Below, piece after piece: positions 1-9,414 of a stretch of 64,000 nt of DNA. The notes beneath the pieces are model-generated. The model had not been told where the DNA came from and searched no databases. It was given only the letters and a program-made list of their open reading frames with translations. This DNA comes from Peiella sedimenti (GTDB taxonomy: Bacteria > Pseudomonadota > Alphaproteobacteria > Caulobacterales > Caulobacteraceae), in contig NZ_JAUKTR010000006.1 in the NCBI RefSeq assembly GCF_030504955.1, forward strand, positions 124,001 through 188,000, in the 5' to 3' direction. The number at the start of each line of letters is the position of its first letter. Position 1 is the first letter of the stretch. Made by a program: the position numbers and the translations under genes.

Positions 1-1
1 C

Positions 2-1480
2 ATGAGCGACCTGACCTCCCTGACGTTGAAGGCCGCGCTGGACGGCCTGAAGTCCAAGGCGTTTTCTTCGGCCGAGCTGACCCAGGCGTTCCTGGCCAAC
101 ATCGAAGCCGCCAATCCGCGCCTGAACGCCTATGTCGAGGTGACTGCCGACAGGGCGCTGGAGATGGCGCGCGCCTCCGACGCCCGCATCGCCTCGGGCG
201 AGGCCGGAGCGCTGGAAGGCGCGCCGCTGGGGATCAAGGACCTGTTCTGCACGGACGGCGTCCAGACCACGGCCGGATCCAACATGCTGCGCGGCTTCGT
301 GCCGCCCTATGAGAGCACCGTCACCGCCAATCTGTGGCGCGACGGGGCGGTCATGCTGGGCAAGCTGAACATGGACGAGTTCGCCATGGGTTCGTCCAAC
401 GAAACCAGCGCCTTCGGGCCGGTGGTGAACCCGTGGAAGTCCAAGGCCTCGAACGCGGATCTGACGCCCGGCGGCAGCTCGGGCGGTTCGGCCAGCGCGG
501 TGGCGGCCGACCTGTGCCTGGCGGCCACGGCCTCTGATACGGGCGGCTCGATCCGCCAGCCCGCCGCCTTCACCGGCACGGTGGGGGTCAAGCCGACCTA
601 CGGCCGCGCCAGCCGCTACGGCATGGTGGCCTTCGCCAGCTCGCTGGATCAGGCCGGGCCCATCGCCAAGACCGTCGAGGATGCGGCCCTTCTGCTGCGC
701 TCCATGTGCTCGTTCGACGAGAAGGACTCCACTAGCCTGGAGGTGGAGACGCCCGACTGGACGGCGGCCGTGGGCAAGTCGGTCAAGGGTCTGCGCGTCG
801 GGGTGCCGGCCGAATACGTCATGGACGGCATGCCGGCCGAGATACTGAACCTGTGGGAGCAGGGACAGGCCTGGCTGAAGGATGCGGGCGCCGAGATCGT
901 GCCCATCAGCCTGCCGCACACCAAATACGCCCTGCCGGCCTACTATATCGTCGCGCCGGCCGAGGCCTCTTCGAACCTGGCCCGCTACGACGGCATGCGC
1001 TTCGGTCATCGCGCCGAGGGGGCGAAGTCGCTGGGCGACCTTTACGAGAAGACCCGCGCCGAGGGTTTCGGCAAGGAAGTGCAGCGGCGCCTGACCATCG
1101 GGGCCTATGTGCTGTCGGCGGGTTTCTACGACGCCTTCTATGTGCGGGCGCTGAAGGTGCGCCGCCGCATCGCCCAGGACTTCGACGAGGCCTGGAAGGC
1201 CTGCGACGTGGTGCTGACGCCCTCGACGCCGTCGGCGGCTTTCGCCATCGGCGACAAGCAGATCGACCCCATCACCATGTATCTGAACGACGTCTTCACG
1301 GTAACGGCCAATCTGGCGGGTCTGCCCGGCGTTTCAGTGCCGGCGGGTCTGGACGCCGGGGGCCTGCCGCTGGGCCTGCAGGTGATCGGCCGCGCGCTGG
1401 ACGAAGCGACCATGTTCAGCGCCGCCGCGGCCCTGGAGCAGGCGGCGGGCTTCACGGCGCGGCCGGAAAAGTGGTGGTGA
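2..1480 (+). CDS. gatA: Asp/Glu-tRNA amidotransferase subunit A
   Basis: Glutaminase/amidase subunit of the GatCAB complex, which converts mischarged Glu-tRNA(Gln) and Asp-tRNA(Asn) to the correct aminoacyl-tRNAs in the cytoplasm. The 492-aa protein is full length for GatA and shows the amidase-signature triad: Lys79 in GIKDLF, the cis-Ser in the GGSSGGS loop (about Ser159) and the nucleophile Ser183 in DTGGSIR. The ATG at position 2 fits the usual GatA N-terminus ([13 protein letters not shown]). gatC, usually just upstream, would lie outside the window. Function is firm from family knowledge. Confidence 0.97.
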   Translation: MSDLTSLTLKAALDGLKSKAFSSAELTQAFLANIEAANPRLNAYVEVTADRALEMARASDARIASGEAGALEGAPLGIKDLFCTDGVQTTAGSNMLRGFVPPYESTVTANLWRDGAVMLGKLNMDEFAMGSSNETSAFGPVVNPWKSKASNADLTPGGSSGGSASAVAADLCLAATASDTGGSIRQPAAFTGTVGVKPTYGRASRYGMVAFASSLDQAGPIAKTVEDAALLLRSMCSFDEKDSTSLEVETPDWTAAVGKSVKGLRVGVPAEYVMDGMPAEILNLWEQGQAWLKDAGAEIVPISLPHTKYALPAYYIVAPAEASSNLARYDGMRFGHRAEGAKSLGDLYEKTRAEGFGKEVQRRLTIGAYVLSAGFYDAFYVRALKVRRRIAQDFDEAWKACDVVLTPSTPSAAFAIGDKQIDPITMYLNDVFTVTANLAGLPGVSVPAGLDAGGLPLGLQVIGRALDEATMFSAAAALEQAAGFTARPEKWW

Positions 1481-1542
1481 GAGGCTCAGAGCCGCACTAG
1501 AACGCCGTTGCGGCCGTGCGTAGGGCCGCTGCTGGGACGTCC

Positions 1543-2838
1543 ATGGATCGTATCGTCATCGAGGGCGGGGCCGCCCTGAAGGGAACCCTGCCGGTCAGCG
1601 GGGCCAAGAACTCGGCCATCAAGCTGATGGTCGCCTGCCTGCTGACCGAGCAGCCGCTGACGCTGCGCAACATGCCGGACCTGGCGGACACGCGCTTTCT
1701 GACGGTGCTGCTGCAGCGGCTGGGCGTGAAGGTCACGCGCGAGGCCGACGTGATGATCCTGGACGGGCACGACGTGTCCAGCGCCTTCGCCCCCTACGCC
1801 TTGGTGCGCAAGATGCGCGCCTCATTCAACGTGCTGGGGCCGCTGCTGGCGCGCATGGGCCACGCCAAGGTGTCGCTGCCGGGCGGATGCGCCATCGGCG
1901 CCCGACCGGTGGACCTGCACCTCCAGGCGCTGGAGGCGCTGGGGGCCAACCTGGAGATGCACGAGGGCTATGTCTACGCCACAGCCCCGCGCGGCCTGAA
2001 AGGCGCCGAGATCACCTTCCCCTTCGTCTCCGTCGGGGCGACCGAGCACGCCCTGCTGTCGGCGGTGCTGGCCAGGGGGACGACGGTGCTGAGAAACGCC
2101 GCGCGCGAGCCCGAGATCGGCGACCTGGCCCACTGCCTGAACGCCATGGGCGCAAAGATCAGCGGCATCGATACCGACACCCTGATCATCGAGGGGGTGA
2201 AGCGCCTGTCGGGCGCGGACTGGTCCGTGATCCCGGATCGCATCGAGGCCGGCACCTTCGCCTGCGTCGCGGCCATGACCGGCGGCGAGGTGGTGGTCGA
2301 CAGGGTGCGCGTCGATACGCTTCAGGCCCTGATCGCCAAGCTGCGCGAGGCGGGGGTCGAGGTGGAGGAAGGCGAGGCCTCGGTCACTATCCGCCGCGAT
2401 CCGTCTACGCGGCTAAAGGCCGTGGATGTGACCACTGAGGTCTATCCGGGGTTCCCAACCGACGTGCAGGCCCAGTTCATGGCCGTGATGACTCTGGCCG
2501 AGGGCGAGAGCGTTATCCGCGAGACCATTTTCGAGAACCGCTTCATGCACGCTCCCGAGCTGTCCCGCCTGGGCGCGCGCATCGCCGTCCACGGCGGCGA
2601 GGCGCGGGTGACGGGCGTGGAGGCTCTGCACGGCGCGCCGGTGATGGCCACGGACCTGAGGGCGTCGGTCAGCCTGGTCATCGCGGGGCTCGCTGCCGAG
2701 GGCCGCACCGAGATCAGCCGCGTCTATCATCTGGATCGCGGCTTCGAGCGCCTGGAGGAGAAGCTGGCCGCCTGCGGCGCGCGCATCTGGCGCGAAGAGG
2801 GCGATGGCGACGGCTCCGTGGAGGCGGCCGCCGAATGA
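1543..2838 (+). CDS. murA: UDP-N-acetylglucosamine 1-carboxyvinyltransferase
   Basis: First committed step of peptidoglycan synthesis: transfer of enolpyruvate from PEP to UDP-GlcNAc. The 431-aa protein has the N-terminal MDRIVIEGG...SGAKNSA (Lys22, substrate binding) and the loop [14 protein letters not shown] carrying the catalytic, fosfomycin-reactive Cys116. An upstream in-frame ATG at 1516 would add nine residues that do not look like MurA, so the start at 1543 is preferred. The stop overlaps the next start in an ATGA, indicating translational coupling with the DUF2948 gene. Confidence 0.97.
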   Translation: MDRIVIEGGAALKGTLPVSGAKNSAIKLMVACLLTEQPLTLRNMPDLADTRFLTVLLQRLGVKVTREADVMILDGHDVSSAFAPYALVRKMRASFNVLGPLLARMGHAKVSLPGGCAIGARPVDLHLQALEALGANLEMHEGYVYATAPRGLKGAEITFPFVSVGATEHALLSAVLARGTTVLRNAAREPEIGDLAHCLNAMGAKISGIDTDTLIIEGVKRLSGADWSVIPDRIEAGTFACVAAMTGGEVVVDRVRVDTLQALIAKLREAGVEVEEGEASVTIRRDPSTRLKAVDVTTEVYPGFPTDVQAQFMAVMTLAEGESVIRETIFENRFMHAPELSRLGARIAVHGGEARVTGVEALHGAPVMATDLRASVSLVIAGLAAEGRTEISRVYHLDRGFERLEEKLAACGARIWREEGDGDGSVEAAAE

Positions 2839-3281
2839 GCGGGGCCCAAGATACGGGGCTGCATCTGCTGGCCCAGGACGCCGGAGATCTGGAGTTGATC
2901 TCGGCCGCCTTGCAGGACGCGGTATGCCTGCGCCGCGACATCCTGCTGGAGGCAAAGGGGCGGCGGCTGACCTTCGCTTTCAATCGGTTGCGCCGTGAGG
3001 CCGGCCGCGAGCGCGAACGGGTGCGCAGCGGGCTTCAACTGGGCGGCGTGCTGGGGGTCAGGTCCAGGGGACTGACCCGCGACCGTCGCGCGGTGCTGCA
3101 ACTGCTGGCGTTGACCTTCCGCCCCGAAATCGACGGACCCGGCGGCGTCTTGGGGTTCCGTTTCGCCGGCGGGGCGGATCTGGAGGCCCAGGTCGAGTGC
3201 GTGGACGCGGTTCTGGCCGACCTGACGGGCGGCTGGCCGGCCCGTGGCGTTCCCGACCATGGCGCCGACATCGATGGCTGA
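2835..3281 (+). CDS. DUF2948 family protein
   Basis: A 148-aa cytoplasmic protein of the alphaproteobacterial DUF2948 family, recognised from [22 protein letters not shown] near the N-terminus and the FNRLRRE segment. No biochemical function is known. It is coupled to murA by a 4-nt overlap, a conserved alphaproteobacterial neighbourhood, which hints at a housekeeping role near envelope synthesis but does not prove it. Confidence 0.85.
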   Translation: MSGAQDTGLHLLAQDAGDLELISAALQDAVCLRRDILLEAKGRRLTFAFNRLRREAGRERERVRSGLQLGGVLGVRSRGLTRDRRAVLQLLALTFRPEIDGPGGVLGFRFAGGADLEAQVECVDAVLADLTGGWPARGVPDHGADIDG

Positions 3282-3732
3282 CGCCGCCACCATCGCCGCC
3301 GTGGAGGTGGACGCGGAATCATTCCCGGCTGCTTCGCGCGACGAGTGGACGGTCGCCGCCAAGGACCTGGTCGAGAACGGCCGCCTGAAGGCGCCAGGGG
3401 CGGGCGAGGGGCCTTGGCGACTGAACCTGTCGCTCCGGGAAAGCCGTCTCGCGGTAGAGGTCGAGGGCCTGGGAGCCAGGCGCGGGCACCTGATCTCTCT
3501 GACACCGCTGAAGGGACTGATGCGGGACTATCTGATGATCTGCGACAGCCATGTGCAGGCGGTGCATGGGGCTTCGCCCAGCCAGATCGAAGCGCTGGAC
3601 ATGGGCCGCCGCGGCCTGCACGACGAGGCGGGCCGCACCCTGTGCGAGCGCCTGTCCGGCAAGCTGGACATGGACCTGGAGACGGGGCGGCGCTTCTTCA
3701 CCCTGCTGTGCGCTCTGAACGCCAAGGCTTGA
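3274..3732 (+). CDS. UPF0262 family protein
   Basis: A 152-aa alphaproteobacterial protein of unknown function. Family features visible are GPWRLNLSLRESRL, HLISLTPLKGLMRDY and the highly conserved MICDSHVQAV...PSQIEALDMGRRGLHDE block. ATG 3274 overlaps the end of the preceding gene by 8 nt. An ATG at 3244 would add ten residues and cannot be excluded. Together with murA and the DUF2948 gene it forms a tight cluster leading into infA. Confidence 0.85.
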   Translation: MADAATIAAVEVDAESFPAASRDEWTVAAKDLVENGRLKAPGAGEGPWRLNLSLRESRLAVEVEGLGARRGHLISLTPLKGLMRDYLMICDSHVQAVHGASPSQIEALDMGRRGLHDEAGRTLCERLSGKLDMDLETGRRFFTLLCALNAKA

Positions 3733-3816
3733 ACCCATCGACGGCGCGAAGCTTTTGGTGCATTAAGCGCGCCGAATTCCCGGCGGCCCGTCTGGCCGCC
3801 CACCTGACGAGGCTGC

Positions 3817-4035
3817 ATGGCTAAGGAAGAACTGCTCGAGTTTCCCGGCACGGTCATTGAACTGCTGCCCAACGCGACGTTTCGCGTGGAGCTTGAGAAC
3901 AAGCACGAGATCATCGCCCACACCGCCGGCAAGATGCGCAAGAATCGCATCCGCGTGCTGGCCGGCGACAAGGTTCTGGTCGAGATGACGCCCTACGACC
4001 TGACCAAGGGCCGCATCACCTATCGCTTCAAGTAA
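3817..4035 (+). CDS. infA: translation initiation factor IF-1
   Basis: A 72-aa S1/OB-fold protein that binds the ribosomal A site during initiation. [19 protein letters not shown]...[25 protein letters not shown]...[13 protein letters not shown] is textbook IF-1, and the length is exact. It is followed 4 nt later by the GTG start of maf. Confidence 0.98.
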   Translation: MAKEELLEFPGTVIELLPNATFRVELENKHEIIAHTAGKMRKNRIRVLAGDKVLVEMTPYDLTKGRITYRFK

Positions 4036-4039
4036 GGCC

Positions 4040-4621
4040 GTGGGCGCGCGCGCGCCTCTGGTGCTGGCCAGCGCCAGCCCCCGCCGTCTGGAGCTGCTGG
4101 CCCAGATCGGCGTTCGGCCGGACCACACTGCTCCGCAAGACATTGACGAGACCCCGCTGAAGGGCGAGACGCCAAAGCGCCTGGTCTTGCGTCTGGCCGA
4201 AGGCAAGGCGAGGGCGGGCGCAGCCGCTCAGCCCGACGCCTATGTGTTGGGGTCCGACACCGTGGTGGCCGTGGGCCGCCGCATCCTGGGCAAACCCGCC
4301 GACGCCGAAGAGGCCGGGCGGATGCTGGACCTGCTGTCCGGGCGCAATCACGTGGTGCTGACCGGCGTCGCCGTGCGGGCGCCGGACGGTCGGACGGCCA
4401 GCCGCATCGCCGAGGCTCGGGTCGCCTTCAAACGCCTCTCTGATGAGGAGCGGGCCGGGTACCTCGCTTCCGGTCAGTGGGAGGGAGCGGCGGGCGCCTA
4501 CAAGGTTCAGGGACTCGCCGGCGGGTTCGTCAGAGGAATTACAGGCAGCTACACCGCGATCGTCGGATTGCCGCTTTATGAGACGCGCCTCCTGTTGGAG
4601 GGCCTGGGCTGGCGCCCGTGA
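4040..4621 (+). CDS. maf: Maf family nucleotide pyrophosphatase
   Basis: A 193-aa Maf/Ham1-fold hydrolase of non-canonical nucleoside triphosphates (septum-formation inhibitor-like family). It has the N-terminal LVLASASPRRLELL signature, the LGSDTVVAV catalytic Asp block and GAYKVQGLAGGFV...GSYTAIVGLPLYET. The dTTP/UTP-type substrate class is inferred. It uses a GTG start right behind infA, and its stop overlaps the next GTG (GTGA). Confidence 0.92.
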   Translation: MGARAPLVLASASPRRLELLAQIGVRPDHTAPQDIDETPLKGETPKRLVLRLAEGKARAGAAAQPDAYVLGSDTVVAVGRRILGKPADAEEAGRMLDLLSGRNHVVLTGVAVRAPDGRTASRIAEARVAFKRLSDEERAGYLASGQWEGAAGAYKVQGLAGGFVRGITGSYTAIVGLPLYETRLLLEGLGWRP

Positions 4622-5661
4622 GCAGTATCTCTGGGAGCGAGATCGAGGTCTTCCTGGACGAGACGCCGGGCGAAACCCGGCTGGTCATCGCGCGGGATGG
4701 CCGCTTTGAACGCCTGCTGATCGAGCGCGAAACGGACGTGCCCGCGCACCGTTTGGGCGCGCGTAGCGTCGGACGGGTCGCCGAGGTGCAGTCCGGCTTG
4801 GGAGCGGCCTTTGTCGATCTTGGGGTGGGGGCGCCCTTCGGCTTTCTTCCTCTAGGCAAGGCGAAAGCCCCGCCCGTGGGCGCTTTCGTGGAGGTCGAGG
4901 TTTCGGCCGAGCCCCGCGAGCGCAAGGGGCCGGTCCTGCGCCTGATCGGGCCTGCGGAGGGTCCGGCGCGGCTGCTGTCTTCCGGCCCATCGATCTGCGA
5001 CCAGATGGCCATTACGGCGCCGCGGGTGGAGCCCATCACGGGCGTGGCGGCCATCCAGGCGAGCTGGGACGCTGAGGAGGAGGCGCTGGGCCAAGGCGAC
5101 ATCTTCGCCGAATGGGGGCTGGATCTGGCGGTGCAACGGACCCGCGCCCTCGTGGCGGTCGATATCGATCACGCGCCTGTGGCCGGTCGCGACCCGCGTC
5201 GAGCCCGAGCTGAGGCGAATAGGCAAGGCCTGCTCCAGGCGGCCCGGCTGATCCGATTGAAGGGCTGGGGCGGGACCGTGGCCATCGACCTGGCCGGGAC
5301 CGGCTTTGACGGCGCGAAGCTGACCGAACAGGCCAGAGCGGCCTTCGCAGGCGATGAGGCCGTGATGGGGCCGCTCAGCCGCTTCGGGGTGCTGCAGCTG
5401 GCCCTGCCGTGGCGCCGCACCCCGATCGAGGAAAGATTACTTGAGGGCGGGCGACCCTCGCTGGAGACCCGCGCCATCGGGGCGGTGCGCCTGTTGCGGC
5501 ACGCCCTCCTGTCGGATCGGGCGGCGCCGCGTCTGACCCTGGTCTGTTCGCCGGAGGAAGCGGAACGCGCCACGCCCCTGGCCGCTAGACTGGGGCCCAG
5601 AGCCTTGGTTCAGCCCGATCCGAGTCGGGGCCCAGGACGAGCGAGCGTGGAGGAGGCCTGA
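4618..5661 (+). CDS. ribonuclease E/G family protein
   Basis: A 347-aa RNase E/G-like protein, shorter than RNase G (about 490 aa). It has an S1-like N-terminal part (GRVAEVQSGLGAAFVDLG, about residues 51-70) and an RNase-H-like/DNase I-like core with ALVAVDIDHAP and GGTVAIDLAG, but it lacks the CxxC zinc-link and the extended C-terminus. In alphaproteobacteria this short form sits between maf and yacG, as here. GTG start, coupled to maf by a 4-nt overlap. A role in RNA processing is inferred from the family. Confidence 0.85.
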   Translation: MSSISGSEIEVFLDETPGETRLVIARDGRFERLLIERETDVPAHRLGARSVGRVAEVQSGLGAAFVDLGVGAPFGFLPLGKAKAPPVGAFVEVEVSAEPRERKGPVLRLIGPAEGPARLLSSGPSICDQMAITAPRVEPITGVAAIQASWDAEEEALGQGDIFAEWGLDLAVQRTRALVAVDIDHAPVAGRDPRRARAEANRQGLLQAARLIRLKGWGGTVAIDLAGTGFDGAKLTEQARAAFAGDEAVMGPLSRFGVLQLALPWRRTPIEERLLEGGRPSLETRAIGAVRLLRHALLSDRAAPRLTLVCSPEEAERATPLAARLGPRALVQPDPSRGPGRASVEEA

Positions 5662-5664
5662 GCC

Positions 5665-5832
5665 ATGGCGACCTGTCCGATCTGCCGCCGGGCCGAGACT
5701 GTCCCGCAGTACCAACCCTTCTGCTCGAAGCGGTGCGCCGACGTGGACCTGAACCGCTGGCTGTCGGGCCGCTATGCGGTGCCCGGGGCTCCGGCTTCTC
5801 GGCTCGCGGAGGATGAAGACGAGAGCGATTGA
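5665..5832 (+). CDS. yacG: DNA gyrase inhibitor YacG, zinc-binding
   Basis: A 55-aa protein with the YacG zinc knuckle CPIC (Cys4, Cys7)...CSKRC (Cys20, Cys24) followed by the conserved DVDLNRWLSGRY and an acidic tail. In E. coli YacG binds GyrB and inhibits gyrase; the same role is inferred here. It starts 3 nt after the RNase E/G-like gene. Confidence 0.92.
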   Translation: MATCPICRRAETVPQYQPFCSKRCADVDLNRWLSGRYAVPGAPASRLAEDEDESD

Positions 5833-5905
5833 GGCGCTGGACAAGCGGCTCGGGCCTCGCCTATAGAGCCGCCTCCCTCCGGCGCGCCCCAGACGGCGCG
5901 CCTGG

Positions 5906-5981
5906 GCCCGGGTAGCTCAGTTGGTAGAGCAGCGGATTGAAAATCCGCGTGTCGGTGGTTCGAATCCGCCCCCGGGCACCA
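5906..5981 (+). tRNA. tRNA-Phe (GAA)
   Basis: Cloverleaf readable: acceptor GCCCGGG/CCCGGGC, D-arm AGCTCAGTTGGTAGAGC, anticodon arm GCGGA-TTGAAAA-TCCGC with anticodon GAA, T-arm with GGTTCGAATC, and an encoded 3' ACCA. 76 nt. Confidence 0.97.
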
Positions 5982-6280
5982 TCATCTCCGCAGAACGACG
6001 ATCGTCATTTCACCGCGCGAGAGGTGGATTTCGTCGCCGAGCGCATGTTGCGACATTCCTGCTTTCGCCTACGGCGGGAAAAGCAGAAGACGGCCCTTGA
6101 CGCTAATGCAAGGCTTCTCCAAAGGGGTTCGGTCCGGTTTCTTGCGAACCGTTCGAAACGTGCTGATGCGTCCCTCTCGGGAACGTGCCGCACGCCAACG
6201 TATTTAACCGGGGATGGAACCCAACCTGACTCTTCGTCGCCCGGTCCCAGCCGATCAGACCAACTAGGAATTGGCCACAG
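5982..6280. other. intergenic region upstream of exbB
   Basis: About 300 nt between tRNA-Phe and exbB. No credible gene in either strand: the frames that stay open have arginine- and serine-rich shadow composition. It must hold the promoter of the exbB-exbD-tonB cluster, but no unambiguous -35/-10 pair or Fur-type operator was recognised. Confidence 0.5.
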
Positions 6281-7183
6281 ATGCTCCAAGTCAAAAAGAC
6301 CAACATCCTTCTCGCCATGGCCGGCGCCGCGGCGCTTATGGTCAGCGCGCCCGCCCTGGCGCAGGATGGGACCACCCCGGCTCCGGCCGAGGCGACCGCC
6401 ACCGCCGCTCCGGCCCCCGCGGCCGAGACCCCGGCCCCGGCCGCCACTGAAGAAGACCCCGCGTCCGTCGCTGAAGCCGCCGGCGGCGGCCATGGCGGCA
6501 GCCTGACGCCCATCTCCATGTTCATGGTCGCGCACCCGGTCGTTAAGGTCGTGATGATCGGCCTGGTGCTGGCGTCGATCTTCTCGTGGATCCTGCTGCT
6601 GCTGAAGCTGTTCGAGTTCGGCGGCCTGAACCGCACCAGCGACCGCTTCCTGGAAGCCTTCCGCGGCGCCCGCTCGATCGCCGACATGCGCCGCATCGCG
6701 GTGTCTGACGAGTTCGAAGGCAACCCGCTGGCCGACATGGCCGCGGCCGCCACCGAGGAAGTCGAGCTGTCCCGTCAGGCGGGTCTCGCCGTCGGCGGCG
6801 CCCACCGCGACACCACCCTGACGCGCGCCCAGGCCGCCGTGGCCGCCGTGCAGTCGGGTCTGGCCAAGCGCCTGTCGGGCGGTCAGATGTTCCTGGCCTC
6901 GGTCGGTTCGTCCGGTCCGTTCATCGGTCTGTTCGGCACCGTCTACGGGATCATGAACTCGTTCATCGGCATCGCCGAGTCGAACACGACCAACCTGGCC
7001 GTCGTGGCCCCCGGCATCGCCGAGGCCCTGCTGGCCACCGGCATCGGTCTGTTCGCCGCCATCCCCGCGGTTATCTTCTATAACTACTTCCAGACCCGCA
7101 TCTCGGCCTACGGCGTGCGCTCGGACGGCTTCAACGCTGAGCTGATGAACGCCATCTCGCGGCAGCTCGACAAGGGAGCCTAA
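6281..7183 (+). CDS. exbB: ExbB/MotA-TolQ-type proton channel protein
   Basis: Inner-membrane proton-channel subunit of the TonB energy-transducing complex, powering uptake through TonB-dependent outer-membrane receptors. The 300-aa protein has a cleavable signal peptide (ALAQD, about residue 28), an Ala/Pro-rich linker to about residue 65, then three membrane segments including VVKVVMIGLVLASIFSWILL and the conserved GLFGTVYGIMNSF and ALLATGIGLFAAIPAVIFYN. The N-terminal extension is typical of alphaproteobacterial ExbB. It heads a three-gene cluster with exbD and tonB. Confidence 0.95.
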   Translation: MLQVKKTNILLAMAGAAALMVSAPALAQDGTTPAPAEATATAAPAPAAETPAPAATEEDPASVAEAAGGGHGGSLTPISMFMVAHPVVKVVMIGLVLASIFSWILLLLKLFEFGGLNRTSDRFLEAFRGARSIADMRRIAVSDEFEGNPLADMAAAATEEVELSRQAGLAVGGAHRDTTLTRAQAAVAAVQSGLAKRLSGGQMFLASVGSSGPFIGLFGTVYGIMNSFIGIAESNTTNLAVVAPGIAEALLATGIGLFAAIPAVIFYNYFQTRISAYGVRSDGFNAELMNAISRQLDKGA

Positions 7184-7188
7184 GCCCT

Positions 7189-7623
7189 ATGGGAGCCAAG
7201 CTTTCTGGCTCGGGCGGCGGTAAGTACGCCATTGAGCAGAACAGCGAGATCAACGTCACGCCGTTCGTGGACGTCATGCTCGTCCTGCTCATCATCTTCA
7301 TGGTGGCGGCTCCGCTCGCCACCGTGTCGGTGGAGGTGAAACTGCCGCGCGCTGTCGCGCCGCCGCAACAGAACCCGCCCAAACCGATCTACATCTCCAT
7401 CCAGAGTGACGGCGATGTGTTCGTGGGCGACTTCCGCACGGACGTCATGTCCCTGGGCGAGGAACTGACCGGCCAGATCGGCCGCCGCAATCCCGCCGAG
7501 GAGCGCATCTACATTCGTGCCGACCAGCAGACCCGCTACGGCGATTTCATGCAGGTCATGAACGCTCTTCAGGACAACGGCTTCTACTCCGTCGCCCTGG
7601 TGGGTGAAGACCAGTCAACCTAG
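7189..7623 (+). CDS. exbD: ExbD/TolR-type biopolymer transport protein
   Basis: A 144-aa single-span inner-membrane partner of ExbB. It shows INVTPFVDVMLVLLIIFMV at residues 22-40, with the essential transmembrane Asp in FVDVML, and a periplasmic TolR-like domain. It starts 5 nt after exbB and precedes tonB. Confidence 0.95.
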   Translation: MGAKLSGSGGGKYAIEQNSEINVTPFVDVMLVLLIIFMVAAPLATVSVEVKLPRAVAPPQQNPPKPIYISIQSDGDVFVGDFRTDVMSLGEELTGQIGRRNPAEERIYIRADQQTRYGDFMQVMNALQDNGFYSVALVGEDQST

Positions 7624-7643
7624 GAGGGGGCAGCAAGCCAGTC

Positions 7644-8393
<750 letters not shown>

Positions 8394-8416
8394 TCCTCGA
8401 TCCGAGTGAAAGATGA

Positions 8417-8450
8417 CGCCCCGGAGGTCCGCCTCCGGGGCGTTTTTCTT
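8417..8450 (+). terminator. rho-independent terminator after tonB
   Basis: Stem CGCCCCGGAGG/CCTCCGGGGCG with a short loop (8417-8442), followed directly by TTTTTCTT. Ends the exbB-exbD-tonB transcript. Confidence 0.9.
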
Positions 8451-8518
8451 ATGGCCACGCATCCGCTAGCCTCGGTCCTGCGTTATGCGACCGACCCACG
8501 CCAAGCCCGGAGAGCGCA

Positions 8519-9271
8519 ATGAAGCCTGTCGCCCGCCTCGTCACCGCCGCCGCCCTGGCCGCGGGCCTGATGACCTCGGCCTGCGCCTACAACGAGGCCC
8601 TCGGCCGCAATCAGGTGCTGATCGTCGATGACAGCGCCCTGATTCAGGCTTCGAACCAGGCCTGGGCCCAGGCGATGAACACCCAGACGGTGGTCCGGGA
8701 CGCCGCCCTGAATGCACGCCTCCAGCGCGTCGGCCAGCGCATCGTCACGGCGGCCGGCCTGACTGACCGCCAGTGGCAGTACGCCGTGTTCCGTGAGGAG
8801 CAGCCCAACGCCTTCGTTCTGCCGGGCGGGCAGATCGGCGTGACCACCGGCCTGCTGTCGCTGGCCGCCAACGACGATCAGCTCGCCGCCGTCATCGGCC
8901 ACGAGGTCGGCCACGTCGTCGCCCGCCACACCGCCGAACGCTATTCGCGCACCGCCCTGACCCAGACGGCCATCGGCGTCGCACAGGGCGCGGCCGGCTC
9001 GCGGGGGCAGACCGTGGGCCAGCTAGGCTCGGTGCTGGGTCAGTATGGCCTGCTGCTACCGCACTCGCGCCAGCAGGAACTTGAGGCGGACCGGCTGGGT
9101 ATCGATTACATGGCTCGAGCCGGTTATGACGCCCGTCAGGCGGTCATCCTCTGGCAGGCCATGGCCTCTAGAGGGGGAGCCGCGGCGCCGGAGTTCATGT
9201 CGACCCATCCGTCGGATTCGACGCGCATCGCCAACATCCAGCGCATCCTGCAGGAGCGTGGGCTGGCCTAG
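8519..9271 (+). CDS. M48 family metalloprotease, lipoprotein
   Basis: A 250-aa periplasmic zinc protease. Lipoprotein signal with lipobox ending at Cys22 (LMTSAC), zinc motif HEVGH at 128-132 extended to HEVGHVVARH, and the third-ligand region RQQELEADRLGIDYMARAGYD. Short BepA/YggG- or LoiP-like members of this family degrade misfolded outer-membrane proteins; the substrate here is unknown. Its stop is 14 nt from the prophage attL, so before integration it lay next to tRNA-His. Confidence 0.92.
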   Translation: MKPVARLVTAAALAAGLMTSACAYNEALGRNQVLIVDDSALIQASNQAWAQAMNTQTVVRDAALNARLQRVGQRIVTAAGLTDRQWQYAVFREEQPNAFVLPGGQIGVTTGLLSLAANDDQLAAVIGHEVGHVVARHTAERYSRTALTQTAIGVAQGAAGSRGQTVGQLGSVLGQYGLLLPHSRQQELEADRLGIDYMARAGYDARQAVILWQAMASRGGAAAPEFMSTHPSDSTRIANIQRILQERGLA

Positions 9272-9285
9272 TCTGATGCCGTTGG

Positions 9286-9338
9286 AGAATGGTACCGCCT
9301 CCCCGGTTCGAACGGGGGACCTCCAGAGCCACAATCTG
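9286..9338. repeat. attL core (tRNA-His 3' fragment)
   Basis: 53 bp identical to 53857-53909, spanning the tRNA-His 3' half from the anticodon stem through the encoded CCA plus 4 nt beyond. The remaining 5' part of a tRNA is absent here, so this is an attachment site, not a tRNA gene. Confidence 0.95.
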
Positions 9339-9377
9339 AAGAGCAGTATTGATCCGAAAGGACTATCTCGGGCGGCG

Positions 9378-9384
9378 GTGTAAC
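9378..9384 (+). promoter_or_regulatory. candidate integrase arm-type site, left arm
   Basis: GTGTAAC within cGGTGTAACGg, 40 nt inside attL. The same motif in the same orientation occurs three times inside attR (53770-53799). Interpreted as an arm-binding site of the integrase. Confidence 0.45.
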
Positions 9385-9414
9385 GGCTTTCCCGGCTTGC
9401 CTATACTCGGGAGG

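Noticed and set aside
5937..6506. 189-aa open frame across the tRNA-Phe 3' end and exbB start
   Set aside because: Begins inside the tRNA and is Pro/Arg-rich; exbB occupies another frame with a good signal peptide.
9286..9338. A second tRNA-His gene
   Set aside because: Only the 3' part from the anticodon stem onward is present; no 5' acceptor strand or D-arm. It is the attL core.
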